From: Pyrus communis
Lineage: Eukaryota > Streptophyta > Magnoliopsida > Rosales > Rosaceae
NCBI RefSeq assembly: GCF_963583255.1
Contig: NC_084817.1
Span: 10,608,121 to 10,672,120 of the forward strand
Length of the DNA: 64,000 bases
Direction: 5' to 3'
The notes beneath the pieces were generated by a model that saw nothing but the letters and a program-made list of their open reading frames with translations, did not search any database and was not told the origin of the DNA. Both the position numbers and the translations under genes were made by a program. Shown piece after piece: positions 11,168 to 22,195 of this stretch. Each line of letters opens with the position of its first letter. Within the stretch, counting starts at the first letter, position 1.

Positions 11168-13983
11168 GATGTCTTCCACATCACGATTCAAGAAGGCAAA
11201 AAAAGACGAAATCCCCGAGGAAGATGTCACTGCTGCACCACCACAGCTCGAAGATGGGGGGCAAGCCACGGTTGATGATCTCAAGGAACTCAACTTAAGT
11301 ACAAGCAAGGAACCAAAGCCTATCTTCGTAAGTGCATTATTAAGTACGGATGAGATAGATGAGTATTATCTGCTGTTGTTAGAGTACAAAGACGTCTTTG
11401 CTTGGACCTACAAAGAAATGCCCGGCCTGGACCCTATCATCGCTGTTCATCATCTTGCGGTCTGGCCTGGAACACGACCGATAAAGCAAACTCAAAGACG
11501 CTATCGATCTGAGCTTATCCCACAAATCGAGGTCGAGATCGACAAGCTAATCGAAGCAGGCTTTATTCGAGAAGTGTAATACCCCAAGTGGATCTCCAAC
11601 ATCGTCATTGTCCTTAAGAAATCAGGACAAATACGTGTTTGCGTAAACTTTTGGGACCTCAACGATGCTTGCCCAAAGGATGACTTCCCCTTGCCAATCA
11701 TTGAAATCATGGTGGATGCAACCACTGGCCATGAGGCATTATCATTCATGGATGGCTCTTCTGGGTACAATCAAATTCGCATGGCCCTCGAAGACGAGGA
11801 ACTAACAGCCTTTCGTACTCCAAAAGGTATCTACTGCTACAAGGTGATGCCATTTGGTCTAAAGAACGCTGGAGCTACGTATCAACGCGCAATGCAGAAA
11901 ATCTTCAATGACATGCTACACAAATACGTAGAATGTTACGTAGATGATGTGGTGGTTAAGACGAAGAAAAGATCAGACCACTTGAAGGATCTGCGAATAG
12001 TCTTCGAAAGGCTGCAAAAATACAACCTCAAGATGAACCCGTTAAAGTGTGCGTTTGGCGTCACCTCTGGAAAATTCCTCGGCTTCATCGTCAAGCACCG
12101 TGGTATTGAAGTGGACCAATCAAAGATCAAGGCCATTCAAAGCATGCCCGAGCCAAGAAACCTGCACGAGCTGAAAAGTCTACAAGGACGGCTAGCCTTC
12201 ATCAGACGCTTCATCTCCAACCTCGCAGGGCGTTGTCAATCGTTTAGTCGCCTTATGAAGAAAGATGTTCCATTCGTATGGGACAAAGCATGCCATAATG
12301 CTTTTGAAAGCATAAAGAAATATTTGTCAAGTCCACCTATCCTGGGGGCACATGTGCCCGGGAAACCGCTCATATTGTATATTGCTGCTCAGGAAAGTTC
12401 AATCGGAGCACTTTTGGCGCAAGAGAATGAATCCCAGAAAGAAGGAGCATTTTACTACCTCAGTCGAACTCTCACCCGCGCTGAGTTGAACTATTCCCCA
12501 ATAGAAAAGATGTGCCTCGCTTTGGTGTTTGCCATTCAGAAGCTCAGACATTACATGCATGCTTACACCATCCACTTGGTTGCTAAAGCCGACCCTGTCA
12601 AATACGTCATGTCTAAGCCAGTCTTGACAGGGCGACTCGCTAACTGGGCTTTGCTTCTTAATCAATATGAGATTATCTACGTCCCCGCTAAGGCCGTCAA
12701 GGGACAAGCGCTAGCAGACTTCCTTGCCGATCACCCAATCCCGGCTGATTGGAAAATCTCAGACGACTTGCCTAACGATGAGGTGTTCTACATCGACATC
12801 TTCCCGACATGGACGATGTTCTTCGACGGATCCGCACGAGCAGACGGAGCGGGGGCAGGAGTAGTATTCATGTCGCCACAAAGGCAAATACTACCTTACT
12901 CCTTCCAACTGAGTGAGCTATGCTCCAACAATGTTGCTGAATACCAAGCGTTGATCATCGGGCTCCAAATGGTGATCAACATGGAAATCACAGCTTTTGA
13001 GGTGTATGGCGACTCCAAGCTCATAATCAATCAACTCTTAACTGAATATGAGGTGAGGAAAGATGATCTCATCCCATACTTCCGGCTGGCGACTCAACTG
13101 CTACAAAAGTTCGAGGCCGTGACACTAGAACATGTGCCAAGAAAGGAAAATCAAATGGCAGACGCTCTCGCCAATCTAGCCTCGAGTATGACACTAGGAA
13201 AAGATGAAGCTGCAGACGTGCCAGTTTGCCAAAGATGGGTGATTCTGCTCGTTAATGAAATGTCACTGGATGATACAAATGTCATCTCAGTACTTCCAGT
13301 TGATGCTGAAGAGTGGAGATAGCCGCTGATCGACTACTTAGAGCACGGAAAGCTTCCAGATGATCTTAGACACCGTTCCGAAATACGTCGACGAGCACCC
13401 CGCTTCCTTTACTACAAAGGAACACTCTACCGGCGCTCTTTTGAAGGAGTGCTCCTGAGATGCCTAGGTGAGGAAAAAGCCAATCAAGCCATGGAAGAAG
13501 CCCATTCAGGTGTGTGCGGGGCACATCAGTCTGGACCAAAGCTACATTTCCAGCTCAAAAGAATGGGTTACTACTGGCCGAGCATGGTGAAGGACTGCCT
13601 GGAACACGCCAAAAGGTGCCAAGCCTGCCAATTCCACGCCAACTTTATACATCAACCGCCTGAACCATTACACCCTACAGTTGCTTCATGGCCGTTCGAC
13701 GCATGGGGATTGGATGTTGTAGGACCAATTATGCCAAATTCATCAGCAGGGGAAGCTTACATCCTAGCTGCAACAGATTACTTCTCCAAGTGGGCTGAAG
13801 CCATACCTTTAAGGGAAGTCAAAAAAGAAATTGTCGCTCGTTTCATCAAGGAGCATATCATCCACCGATATGGTGTGCCTCGCTACATTATCACTGACAA
13901 CGGAAAACAGTTCTCCAACCGACTCGTGGACGAGCTTTGCGACAAATACAAGTTCAAGCAGCACAAGTCTTCCATGTACCATG
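11168..13983 (+). pseudogene. gypsy reverse transcriptase, RNase H and integrase N-part, broken
   Basis: In one frame this encodes the RT (PIKQTQRRYR, FMDGSSGYNQI, catalytic YVDD at about 11937-11948), RNase H (FFDGSARADGAGAG, VYGDSKLIINQL, KENQMADALANLAS) and the start of integrase. The integrase part has an HHCC zinc finger ending CQACQFH, the first catalytic Asp in LDVVGPIMP and the second in ITDNGKQFSN. Stops are at 11577 (TAA) and 13320 (TAG). The copia element interrupts the integrase exactly after 13983, between the second Asp and the catalytic Glu. Coding resumes at 20045. Confidence 0.88.
13979..13983. repeat. target-site duplication of the copia element, left
   Basis: CCATG here matches 20040-20044 exactly. 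Confidence 0.95.
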
Positions 13984-14735
13984 TGTTGGAAACCTGTGTT
14001 ATGTGGGACTGCCAGTCCCACATTGCCCATACACCTTTTACAACAACTCTTTATAAGTGAGTTCACTCACTTATAGTTTGAATTGAATTGGGCCAAAGCC
14101 ATGGACCTTGGGCCTTGGAGTAGGAGGGTTTGGGTGTATATATTAAACGTCAAAGATGGGCCTTGGGCCTTGGGGCTCTTGGGCTCGGATGGACGAAAAA
14201 CACAAGTTACGTTTTTGATTTTTTGGATTCAGTTTTTTTCCAAAAGGATAAAACTTATTGAACAGTTACGTTCAGTTTTTAAATGGATTGAACAGTTGCT
14301 TTCAGTTTTCTTTTTTAAAAAACTGATAAGCAAAACGGTTGGAGAAGTTCAACTTATGCCATTATATATATGGCAATAAAATCAGAAACAAGTATCAATT
14401 TTTCCAGATTCATTCCTCCATATTTCACTGAGAACCACACAACCAATTCGCCAAGAATCCAAGTTCGAGTGCAAGAACTTGGATTAGATAGTTGTATCCT
14501 GCAAGATAGACGTCCAAGGACTGCTGCACTGGTGTAGGGACGAATTTCTGTCTTAGGAGATTGCTTCTGCAAGCCTCTATCTGCAAGAAACAAGTCAGTG
14601 ATTTGTGATTTTATATATAACCTCATTAAGTGTTTATGTTCTAATATATTGTGTTTGTCGTTGAGTTTTTACATTTGAAATAAAACTGTGCAAATTGTTA
14701 TATAATATATACTTGACGTTTGATTGGTTCTAACA
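13984..14735 (+). repeat. copia 5' LTR (752 bp)
   Basis: It starts TGTTGGAAACC and ends GGTTCTAACA. ATTATATATATGGC near 14360 is a possible TATA region. Confidence 0.95.
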
Positions 14736-14751
14736 ATCTAAGACAAAAATT

Positions 14752-17700
14752 ATGGATCAATCAAATGTTGGTGTCGTCAAGCAACACGTTGAGAAACCTG
14801 AGAAGTTCAAGGGAGTTGATTTCAAACGTTGGCAACAAAAGATGTTGTTTTACTTAACAACTCTGAACTTGAGTCATGTGATTACTTCTGAGTCCCCCAA
14901 AGCACCAGAAGAGGGAGATATTCCTGCCGAAATTCTGCAGGCTATAGAGGCCTGGACTCACAGTGAATTTCTATGCAGGAACTACATTCTGAATGCGCTA
15001 GATGACTCTCTGTATGATGTTTATTCATCATATAAGACAGCGAAAGAACTGTGGGAGTCTCTGGATAAGAAGTACAAGTCTGAAGTGGCAAGTTCCAAGA
15101 AGTTTGTAATTGGAAAATTTCTGAATTACAAGATGAGTGACACCAAGTCTGTTGTCAAGCAAGTTGAAGAACTCCAAGTGATTGTTCATGAGTTAGATGA
15201 AGAAAACCTTGGTCTGAAAGAAGGTTTTGTGGTTGGCTCTATCATAGAGAAACTGCCTTCGAATTGGAAGGACTTCAAGATTTATCTGAAGCAGCTAACT
15301 GAAGACATGAGCATGGATCAGTTGATTCTCAAACTGCGTGTGGAGGAGGATCATCGCAAAAATGAGAAGTATGATGTCTCATCGCTGGAGGCAAAGGCCA
15401 ATGTTGTGGAAGGAGGTGACTCACACAAGGCAAGGTACCATCAGAAAAACAAAGGCAAGGATGCTGCAAAGAAAGCAATGACTGCTGTGAAAGGGAAAAC
15501 CTTCAAGAAAATCAAAGGAGGTTGCTGGGTTTGTGGAAAGACAGGTCATAGGGCAAAGGACTGCCGCCACAAGAAGGATCAGAATTCTGGAAGTTCCAAT
15601 CAAGCAAATGTTGCAGAAGACACATTTGTTGCTGTTGTCTCTGAAGTCAATTTATTGACTAATTCAAATGACTGGTTTGTTGATACAGGAGCAACAAGGC
15701 ATGTGTGTGCTGATCGAAATTTATTTGTTACTTACCAATCTGTTGATGGTGGAGAAAATCTGTACATAGGAAATGCAACTGCGTCTGCCGTTGCAGGGAA
15801 GGGAAAAGTGACGCTCAAACTCACTTTCGGAAAAGAGCTTTCACTTACCAATGTTCTGCATGTTCCTGATATTCGTAAGAACCTGATTTCTGGATCACTT
15901 CTGAGTAACAAAGGTTTCAAAATTGTGTTTGAATCTGACAAGTTTGTAATCACCAAAGGTGGGATGTATGTGGGAAAGGGCTACCTGGCTGAGGGGCTCT
16001 TCAAAATGAATGTACTTTCTGTTAATGCTATGAATAATAACAAGCCGAGTGCTTCTTCCGCTTACTTGATTGAGTCCCCTACATTATGGCATGCAAGATT
16101 AGGTCATGTTAATTTTCGTTCTCTTCAAAGAATGGTTAACTTAGGCCTATTGCCAAAATGTTCCATGAACAAAGTATCTAAATGTGAGATATGCACAGAA
16201 TCTAAATATGCAAGACACTCATATAAATCAGTGGAAAAATCCAACGAAATACTTGGTTTAATCCATAGTGATCTTTGTGATTTCAAATCTACACCAACTC
16301 GTGGAGGAAAGAACTATTATATTTCCTTCATTGATGATTGCAGCAAGTATTGTTATGTCTATTTGATTCATAGTAAAGATGAAGCTTTAAACATGTTTAA
16401 GACATTTAAAGCCGAAGTCGAAAATCAACTAGACAAAAGAATAAAGGTCTTAAGATCGGATATAGGTGGTGAATACGAATCTAATGACTTTGCAGAATTT
16501 TGTTCAACACATGGAATAATACATCAAACAACAGCACCATATACTCCTCAACAAAATGGAGTGGCTGAACGGAAAAATCGTACATTGAAGGAGATGATTA
16601 ATTCCATGTTGAACAGTTCTGGTGCACCTCATAATTTATGGGGTGAGGCACTCCTTGCTGCAAATACGATTTTGAACCGAATTCCACATAAGAAGACTAA
16701 TCAATCTCCTTATGAAATCTGGAAAGGTAGGTTACCTACATATAAAACCTTGAAAGTGTGGGGTTGTCTTGCAAAAGTTCAAGTGCCTCTTCCGAAGAGA
16801 CAAAAACTTGGACCAAAAACAGTGGATTGTATATTTATTGGTCATGCCAATAATAGTTCGGCATATAGATTTTTGGTTCATAAATCTGAAATTGCAGACA
16901 TTCATATAAATACTATACTTGAATCTGCAGAAGTTGAGTTCTTTGAGGAAATTTTTCCTTATAAAGATAGGTCATCTGTTTTGAACAAAAGAGTACATGA
17001 GGTTACTACAAGAAATGATGACGATAATCATGCTTCAACTTCGAGAGTTCAAAGCCAAGATTTGGAACCACGAAAGAGTAAAAGAGCAAAAATTGCAAAA
17101 GATTTTGGTCCTGAATTCCTCACTTTTGTAACCGAAGATGAGCCTCAAACTTATAAGGCTGCATTAGAATCGTCTGAAGCACCTTATTGGAAAGAAGCTA
17201 TTCAAAGTGAAATAGAATCCATCATGCAAAATAATACATGGGAATTGGTTAATTTGCCTCCTGGAAATAAACCAATAGGACACAAATGGATTTTCAAGAG
17301 GAAATTGAGACCGGATGGTACCATAGACAAGTATAAGGCTCGTTTAGTTGCCAAAGGGTATCGTCAAAAAGAAGGACTTGACTATTTTGACACTTATTCA
17401 CCAGTAGCTAGAATAACATCTATAAGGTTATTAATAGCTATAGCGTCTGTGTACAATCTTGAGATACATCAAATGGATGTCAAGACTGCATTTCTAAATG
17501 GTGAATTAGACGAAGAAATATATATGGATCAACCTGAAGGTTTCATTGTCAAAGGTCAAGAAAAGAAAGTTTGCAAGTTGATTAAGTCATTATATGGACT
17601 CAAACAAGCGCCTAAGCAATGGCATGAAAAATTCGATCATAATATGATTACAAATGGATTTGTAATCAATGAAAGTGATAAATGCATTTATGTTAAGAAA

Positions 17701-18681
17701 ACGAAAAATGCTTGTGTTATTGTATGTCTATATGTTGATGACATGCTTATAATGGGAACAAACAAAGATGTGATTAACTCCACAAAGAAAATGCTAAATT
17801 CTAGTTTTGACATGAAAGATATGGGATTAGCTTATGTGATTCTTGGAGTTCGAATTCTAAGGAATTCAGATGGATATGTCCTAACTCAATCACATTATGT
17901 GGAAAAGGTTCTAAAAAGGTTTGGACATTATGATTGTAAACCTGCAGTAACTCCTTTTGATCCCATTCATAAACTTACGAAAAACGAAGAAGAGAGCGTA
18001 TCTCAATTGGAGTATACCCAAGTTATAGGTTGCTTGATGTACATTATGAATTGTACAAGACCTGATCTTGCTTATTCAATAAGCCGACTAAGTAGGTATT
18101 CAAGTAATCCTGGAAGAGATCATTGGAATGCTTTAATAAGGGTATTAAGATACTTAAAGCATACAATAAACTATGGCTTGCATTACACTAAATATCCCCC
18201 AGTATTAGAAGGATATAGTGATGCAAATTGGATTTCAGGGAGCACAGACAGTAAATCCACAAGTGGATATGTATTTACACTTGGTGGAGCAGCTGTGTCA
18301 TGGAAATCATCCAAGCAAACATGTATAACACGTTCGACAATGGAATCAGAGTTTATAGCCTTAGATACAGCTGCTGATGAAGCTGAATGGCTTAAACATT
18401 TTCTGGAAGATATTCCATTCTGGCCCAAGCCTGTGACTGCAATATGTATACATTGTGACAGCATGGCTGCACAAGGTCGAGCCAAAAACGCTGAATATAA
18501 TGGGAAGTCGAGACATATAAGGCGACGACATAAAACCATTAGACAACTACTCAAGAATGGAACTATTTCCATTGATTATATTAAATCTAAGGAGAATATT
18601 GCCGATCCTTTGACAAAAGGCCTATCCAAGGATCAAGTGGCATTTACATCGAGGGGAATGGGTTTAAAGCCAACTCAATGA
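14752..18681 (+). CDS. copia gag-pol polyprotein, 1309 aa, intact
   Basis: A single ORF starts 16 nt after the 5' LTR. Residues about 10-230 form the copia gag (UBN2-type) domain. The CCHC zinc knuckle [14 protein letters not shown] is at 258-271. The aspartic protease DTG starts at D311. A GAG-pre-integrase block ([12 protein letters not shown]) is near 445. Integrase has D507, D570 and E606, the last two separated by 35 residues. Reverse transcriptase has YVDD at 994-997. RNase H includes D1157 (YSDANW) and the SWKSSKQ and MESEF blocks. Gag, protease, integrase, RT, RNase H is the defining copia order. The protein assembles particles and copies the element's RNA into DNA for integration. 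No stop, frameshift or missing catalytic residue was seen. The ATG is the first in the element's internal part. Confidence 0.95.
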   Translation: MDQSNVGVVKQHVEKPEKFKGVDFKRWQQKMLFYLTTLNLSHVITSESPKAPEEGDIPAEILQAIEAWTHSEFLCRNYILNALDDSLYDVYSSYKTAKELWESLDKKYKSEVASSKKFVIGKFLNYKMSDTKSVVKQVEELQVIVHELDEENLGLKEGFVVGSIIEKLPSNWKDFKIYLKQLTEDMSMDQLILKLRVEEDHRKNEKYDVSSLEAKANVVEGGDSHKARYHQKNKGKDAAKKAMTAVKGKTFKKIKGGCWVCGKTGHRAKDCRHKKDQNSGSSNQANVAEDTFVAVVSEVNLLTNSNDWFVDTGATRHVCADRNLFVTYQSVDGGENLYIGNATASAVAGKGKVTLKLTFGKELSLTNVLHVPDIRKNLISGSLLSNKGFKIVFESDKFVITKGGMYVGKGYLAEGLFKMNVLSVNAMNNNKPSASSAYLIESPTLWHARLGHVNFRSLQRMVNLGLLPKCSMNKVSKCEICTESKYARHSYKSVEKSNEILGLIHSDLCDFKSTPTRGGKNYYISFIDDCSKYCYVYLIHSKDEALNMFKTFKAEVENQLDKRIKVLRSDIGGEYESNDFAEFCSTHGIIHQTTAPYTPQQNGVAERKNRTLKEMINSMLNSSGAPHNLWGEALLAANTILNRIPHKKTNQSPYEIWKGRLPTYKTLKVWGCLAKVQVPLPKRQKLGPKTVDCIFIGHANNSSAYRFLVHKSEIADIHINTILESAEVEFFEEIFPYKDRSSVLNKRVHEVTTRNDDDNHASTSRVQSQDLEPRKSKRAKIAKDFGPEFLTFVTEDEPQTYKAALESSEAPYWKEAIQSEIESIMQNNTWELVNLPPGNKPIGHKWIFKRKLRPDGTIDKYKARLVAKGYRQKEGLDYFDTYSPVARITSIRLLIAIASVYNLEIHQMDVKTAFLNGELDEEIYMDQPEGFIVKGQEKKVCKLIKSLYGLKQAPKQWHEKFDHNMITNGFVINESDKCIYVKKTKNACVIVCLYVDDMLIMGTNKDVINSTKKMLNSSFDMKDMGLAYVILGVRILRNSDGYVLTQSHYVEKVLKRFGHYDCKPAVTPFDPIHKLTKNEEESVSQLEYTQVIGCLMYIMNCTRPDLAYSISRLSRYSSNPGRDHWNALIRVLRYLKHTINYGLHYTKYPPVLEGYSDANWISGSTDSKSTSGYVFTLGGAAVSWKSSKQTCITRSTMESEFIALDTAADEAEWLKHFLEDIPFWPKPVTAICIHCDSMAAQGRAKNAEYNGKSRHIRRRHKTIRQLLKNGTISIDYIKSKENIADPLTKGLSKDQVAFTSRGMGLKPTQ

Positions 18682-19287
18682 GTTATAACTTGACGGAAAC
18701 CTAACCTAGCTAATTGGCGATCCCATGGTCTAGGTTCAATAGGCAAACTAGTTGAGGGAAACTCAAAGTAAGATACACACAATCTTTACTCATTCTTATG
18801 ATGGAAAATAGTGTGTTGCCTGTTAGACGAAAAGGGTGAATAACTATTCTTAATAATGCTAATATCTTATGATTAAGATGAATAGAACAGGATATTCTTT
18901 ATTAGCATTACCTATATGAGATTGATGTGGGGTCGCATCTTTGAGAATTGGTATGGCTACAATTCTCTAAAGGTCTCATGAAATCAGGATATGTTCAGGA
19001 CCAAAATGAACTCAACCGTATGAATTGACGTGTGTTCAGATGTGATATATGTGATACTTATTGTTTCAATTTTACTACAAAGAATGATCAGTTCAAGATT
19101 GTAAATTCACTGTTTCATTAGGTAAAACCGGTAAGTACTCACTAGAGAAGGTTCAAGTTCAAAAGACACCTATCCCGATGCGTATCATATCTAACTTCTC
19201 TGGAAAGACGTTACTAATTTAGCTAGTATCTTATTTTCTATTCAAATGTGGGGTATTGCTAGAGTTTGAATAGAAAATGTGGGGTAT
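18682..19287 (+). other. copia 3' untranslated region with duplicated polypurine tract
   Basis: This is non-coding. The string AAATGTGGGGTATTG occurs at 19244-19258 and again at 19275-19289, the second directly touching the 3' LTR and serving as the likely plus-strand primer. Nothing else is recognised. Confidence 0.7.
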
Positions 19288-20039
19288 TGTTGGAAACCTG
19301 TGTTATGTGGGACTGCCAGTCCCACATTGCCCATACACCTTTTACAACAACTCTTTATAAGTGAGTTCACTCACTTATAGTTTGAATTGAATTGGGCCAA
19401 AGCCATGGACCTTGGGCCTTAGAGTAGGAGGGTTTGGGTGTATATATTAAACGTCAAAGATGGGCCTTGGGCCTTGGGGCTCTTGGGCTCGGATGGACGA
19501 AAAACACAAGTTACGTTTTTGATTTTTTGGATTCAGTTTTTTTCCAAAAGGATAAAACTTATTGAACAGTTACGTTCAGTTTTTAAATGGATTGAACAGT
19601 TGCTTTCAGTTTTCTTTTTTAAAAAACTGATAAGCAAAACGGTTGGAGAAGTTCAACTTATGCCATTATATATATGGCAATAAAATCAGAAACAAGTATC
19701 AATTTTTCCAGATTCATTCCTCCATATTTCACTGAGAACCACACAACCAATTCGCCAAGAATCCAAGTTCGAGTGCAAGAACTTGGATTAGATAGTTGTA
19801 TCCTGCAAGATAGACGTCCAAGGACTGCTGCACTGGTGTAGGGACGAATTTCTGTCTTAGGAGATTGCTTCTGCAAGCCTCTATCTGCAAGAAACAAGTC
19901 AGTGATTTGTGATTTTATATATAACCTCATTAAGTGTTTATGTTCTAATATATTGTGTTTGTCGTTGAGTTTTTACATTTGAAATAAAACTGTGCAAATT
20001 GTTATATAATATATACTTGACGTTTGATTGGTTCTAACA
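19288..20039 (+). repeat. copia 3' LTR (752 bp)
   Basis: Same length and ends as the 5' LTR, with a single difference seen by eye. It is followed by the TSD CCATG at 20040-20044. Confidence 0.95.
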
Positions 20040-20044
20040 CCATG

Positions 20045-20556
20045 CTCCAGCCAACGGCCTCGCGGAAGCATTCAACAAGACGTTGTGCAACCTCCTGAAA
20101 AAGGTAATCGGGCGAACAAAGATAGACTGGCATGAAAGAATAAGTGAAGCACTTTGGGCATATAGGACTACACATAGGACTCTCACCCAAGCTACGCCTT
20201 ATTCTCTCGTATATGGCGTGGAAGCTGTTCTACCGCTCGAAAGTCAAATCCCCTCACTAAGGATGGCTATACAAGAAGGCTTGACTGATGAAGAAAATGC
20301 AAAGTTGCGCCTTCAAGAGTTGGAAGCGCTGGATGAAAGAAGGCTCGAAGCTCAACAACGCTTGGAATGCTACCAAGCACGGTTATCCAAGGCATTTAAC
20401 AAGAAAGTCCGCCCAAGGTCTTTCCAAGCCGGAGATCTCGTGCTGGCATTGCGTAGGCCTATCATCACAACTCACAATGGCAAGCTAATGTTAGCAAGTC
20501 AAGAAGGAAAAGGAAAAGACGTGGTGGCAACAGAATTATTGCAAAGAAGAAAATAA
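20045..20556 (+). pseudogene. gypsy integrase C-part, displaced by copia insertion
   Basis: It continues the integrase frame of 11168-13983 with ANGLAEAFNKTL, which carries the catalytic Glu. The usual WHERISEALWAYRTT and TPYSLVYG blocks and an FQAGDLVLALRR block follow. After PIITTHN the expected C-terminal tail is missing and the frame runs into a duplicated, A-rich segment, ending at 20556. The enzyme is thus split by 6.06 kb and truncated. Confidence 0.88.
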
Positions 20557-20877
20557 GGAAAGGATGGTGCACGGCACCACTTGCAAAAGTGTGATTAAAA
20601 AAAAAAAAAAAAAAAAGGCAGCAATGATGATGTTGGGAAGCACTGTAAAAGGTAGCACCAGCTGCCAATTGTTTAAATTAGCAGATTGGAGGGCATTCGG
20701 CTCTCACAATGCCAAAAGCTGAAACCACTCACAATTGCAAGCTACCGTTATCAAGTCAAGAAGGAAAAGGAAAAGACGCGGTGGCAACAGAATTATTGCA
20801 AAGAAGAAAATAAGGGAAGGACGGTGCATGGCACCACTTGCAAAAGTGTGATTAAAAAAAAAAAAAAAAAAAAAAAA
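20471..20877 (+). repeat. two tandem units each ending in poly(A)
   Basis: Unit 1 (20471-20616) and unit 2 (20728-20877) are offset by 257 bp. They share CAAGTCAAGAAGGAAAAGG, ACAGAATTATTGCAAAG and GCACCACTTGCAAAAGTGTG, then run into A-tracts of about 20 and 24. They replace the normal end of integrase. Confidence 0.85.
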
Positions 20878-21011
20878 GGGAAATAACACATCTTGGTGAT
20901 ATATATGTTTTATCTGTATTTAGCACAATACACTGAACAAAATAAAGCATGTCCATTGATCCCCGAGAAATTACAAATGCGTACAAAAAAAAAAAAAAAA
21001 AGATGGAGCTT

Positions 21012-21629
21012 TCACAAAGGTTGCTCACGTGAAGCCCCATTACTTGGCAAAACTCCAGGAGCGGGAGGCATCGAAGATAGATCATTCGAGGCCTCAATAC
21101 TTGGTTGAACGCTAGATGACGAAGGCAAAAGGTGCCTCTGGAAGAAAGCCACAAGCCTTTGACAGTCACTTTGAATTCGACCTTCAGATTCTTGCAGCTG
21201 ATCAAGCTTCCTCTTCATGCTCGTCGAATAATTATTTGCAAGCATGTGCAAATCTCTATTCTCGCGCTTAAGCTGTTTGATCTCTTGTTTAAGATTTTCC
21301 ACCTCCGCCGTCAATGATTCAACTTGACGGGATCGAGCAAGTAGGCGTTGGCCCATGTTGGACACAGAGCCCGCACATTGAACACCGAGAGCTAGGGACT
21401 CTTGAACGGCCAACTCATCGGACCGTCTTAAAAGCAGCCTATTATCTCTAGGAGTGAGGAGGTTCCTAGCTACTACCGTAGCCGTTGTTGCATCCCTCAT
21501 CACAGAGTCTTCACCTGTAAGAGGGCCATTAGAAGATAAGAAAGATGGGCACCATATATTACCTTGACGCGGCGCACCTGTATCACTGCTGAGACTCAAA
21601 TCTAAGCAAATGTTGGATGGATTAGCCAT
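21012..21629 (-). CDS. antisense ORF of Tat-type gypsy element, 206 aa, function unknown
   Basis: This ORF lies on the strand opposite to gag-pol, between integrase and the 3' LTR. The frame is open from 21692, giving 226 codons. I chose the internal ATG at 21629 because the protein starting MANPSNICLDLSL resembles, as I recall, uncharacterised plant proteins of TE origin, and the 21 codons before it are T/A-tract derived. Residues about 100-165 (ESLTAEVENLKQEIKQLKR and following) are a strong coiled coil. The C-terminus is rich in Ser and Pro. There is no catalytic motif, transmembrane segment or signal peptide. Tat-lineage elements are known to carry such extra ORFs in antisense orientation, but their role is not established. 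It is uninterrupted here, unlike gag-pol, though its short length makes that weak evidence of selection. Confidence 0.6.
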   Translation of the reverse strand: MANPSNICLDLSLSSDTGAPRQGNIWCPSFLSSNGPLTGEDSVMRDATTATVVARNLLTPRDNRLLLRRSDELAVQESLALGVQCAGSVSNMGQRLLARSRQVESLTAEVENLKQEIKQLKRENRDLHMLANNYSTSMKRKLDQLQESEGRIQSDCQRLVAFFQRHLLPSSSSVQPSIEASNDLSSMPPAPGVLPSNGASREQPL

Positions 21630-21889
21630 TTTCAAAGATGTTAAGGGAAAACGGTGGGATGAAGTAAAATCTAAAAAAAAAAAATACGCCAAAGATGATT
21701 TTCACGAGCAGGCAATCTTCAAAGTGTGCATGTTGGATGTGATCGATACCTCTATAAAGGGAGAGGCAACACAACCACCAATTCAAAAAAAAAAAATCGA
21801 AGAGACACCACTCTTCAAATCTTAAAAGCCGGATTTTCCTGCGTAAAGTTCGTCAACGCTCTTCAGACGCAATCTCGGCTTTTCAGATA

Positions 21890-21935
21890 ACGCGTGCAAC
21901 TTTGTCAAAGATCTCTGACAAAGTTGAAAACGCGT
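21890..21935. promoter_or_regulatory. strong stem-loop upstream of the antisense ORF
   Basis: AACTTTGTCA (21898-21907) pairs perfectly with TGACAAAGTT (21916-21925) around an 8 nt loop. The stem is flanked by ACGCGT on both sides (21890-21895 and 21930-21935). It lies about 260 nt upstream of the antisense start and 3' of gag-pol on the plus strand. Confidence 0.6.
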
Positions 21936-22195
21936 GAAGGTCATTATTCCAACTACCACACTTTTGCCGACAAGCGTGGGTGACAAAGCCGCACCTGCAC
22001 TACTACTTGCCATTAAAATTCCTATATATGTCAACATTCATGGCAAGGCATACATCCAAAAAACGCATAACTCTTCTTCTCGGCCGAGAATGTAGCTGCA
22101 ACCAAACCTCTCAACATGCTCGGTTTTCTTCTTCCCTTGAGAACACCTATTCAACCAAGTCTTCGAGAGCAAACGTATCCCATATCATTAGGGTC

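Larger units (their letters stand above)
13984..20039 (+). mobile_element. intact Ty1/copia retrotransposon nested in the gypsy integrase
   Basis: The element is 6056 bp with 752 bp LTRs and 5 bp TSD CCATG. The LTRs appear to differ at a single position (G at 5' versus A at 3', in the block GGGCCTTNGAGTAGG). It has one uninterrupted 1309-codon gag-pol ORF and a purine tract before the 3' LTR. It is much younger than its gypsy host, in line with the nesting. All catalytic motifs are present, so it may be autonomous. The primer site is not the usual one (see findings). Confidence 0.96.
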
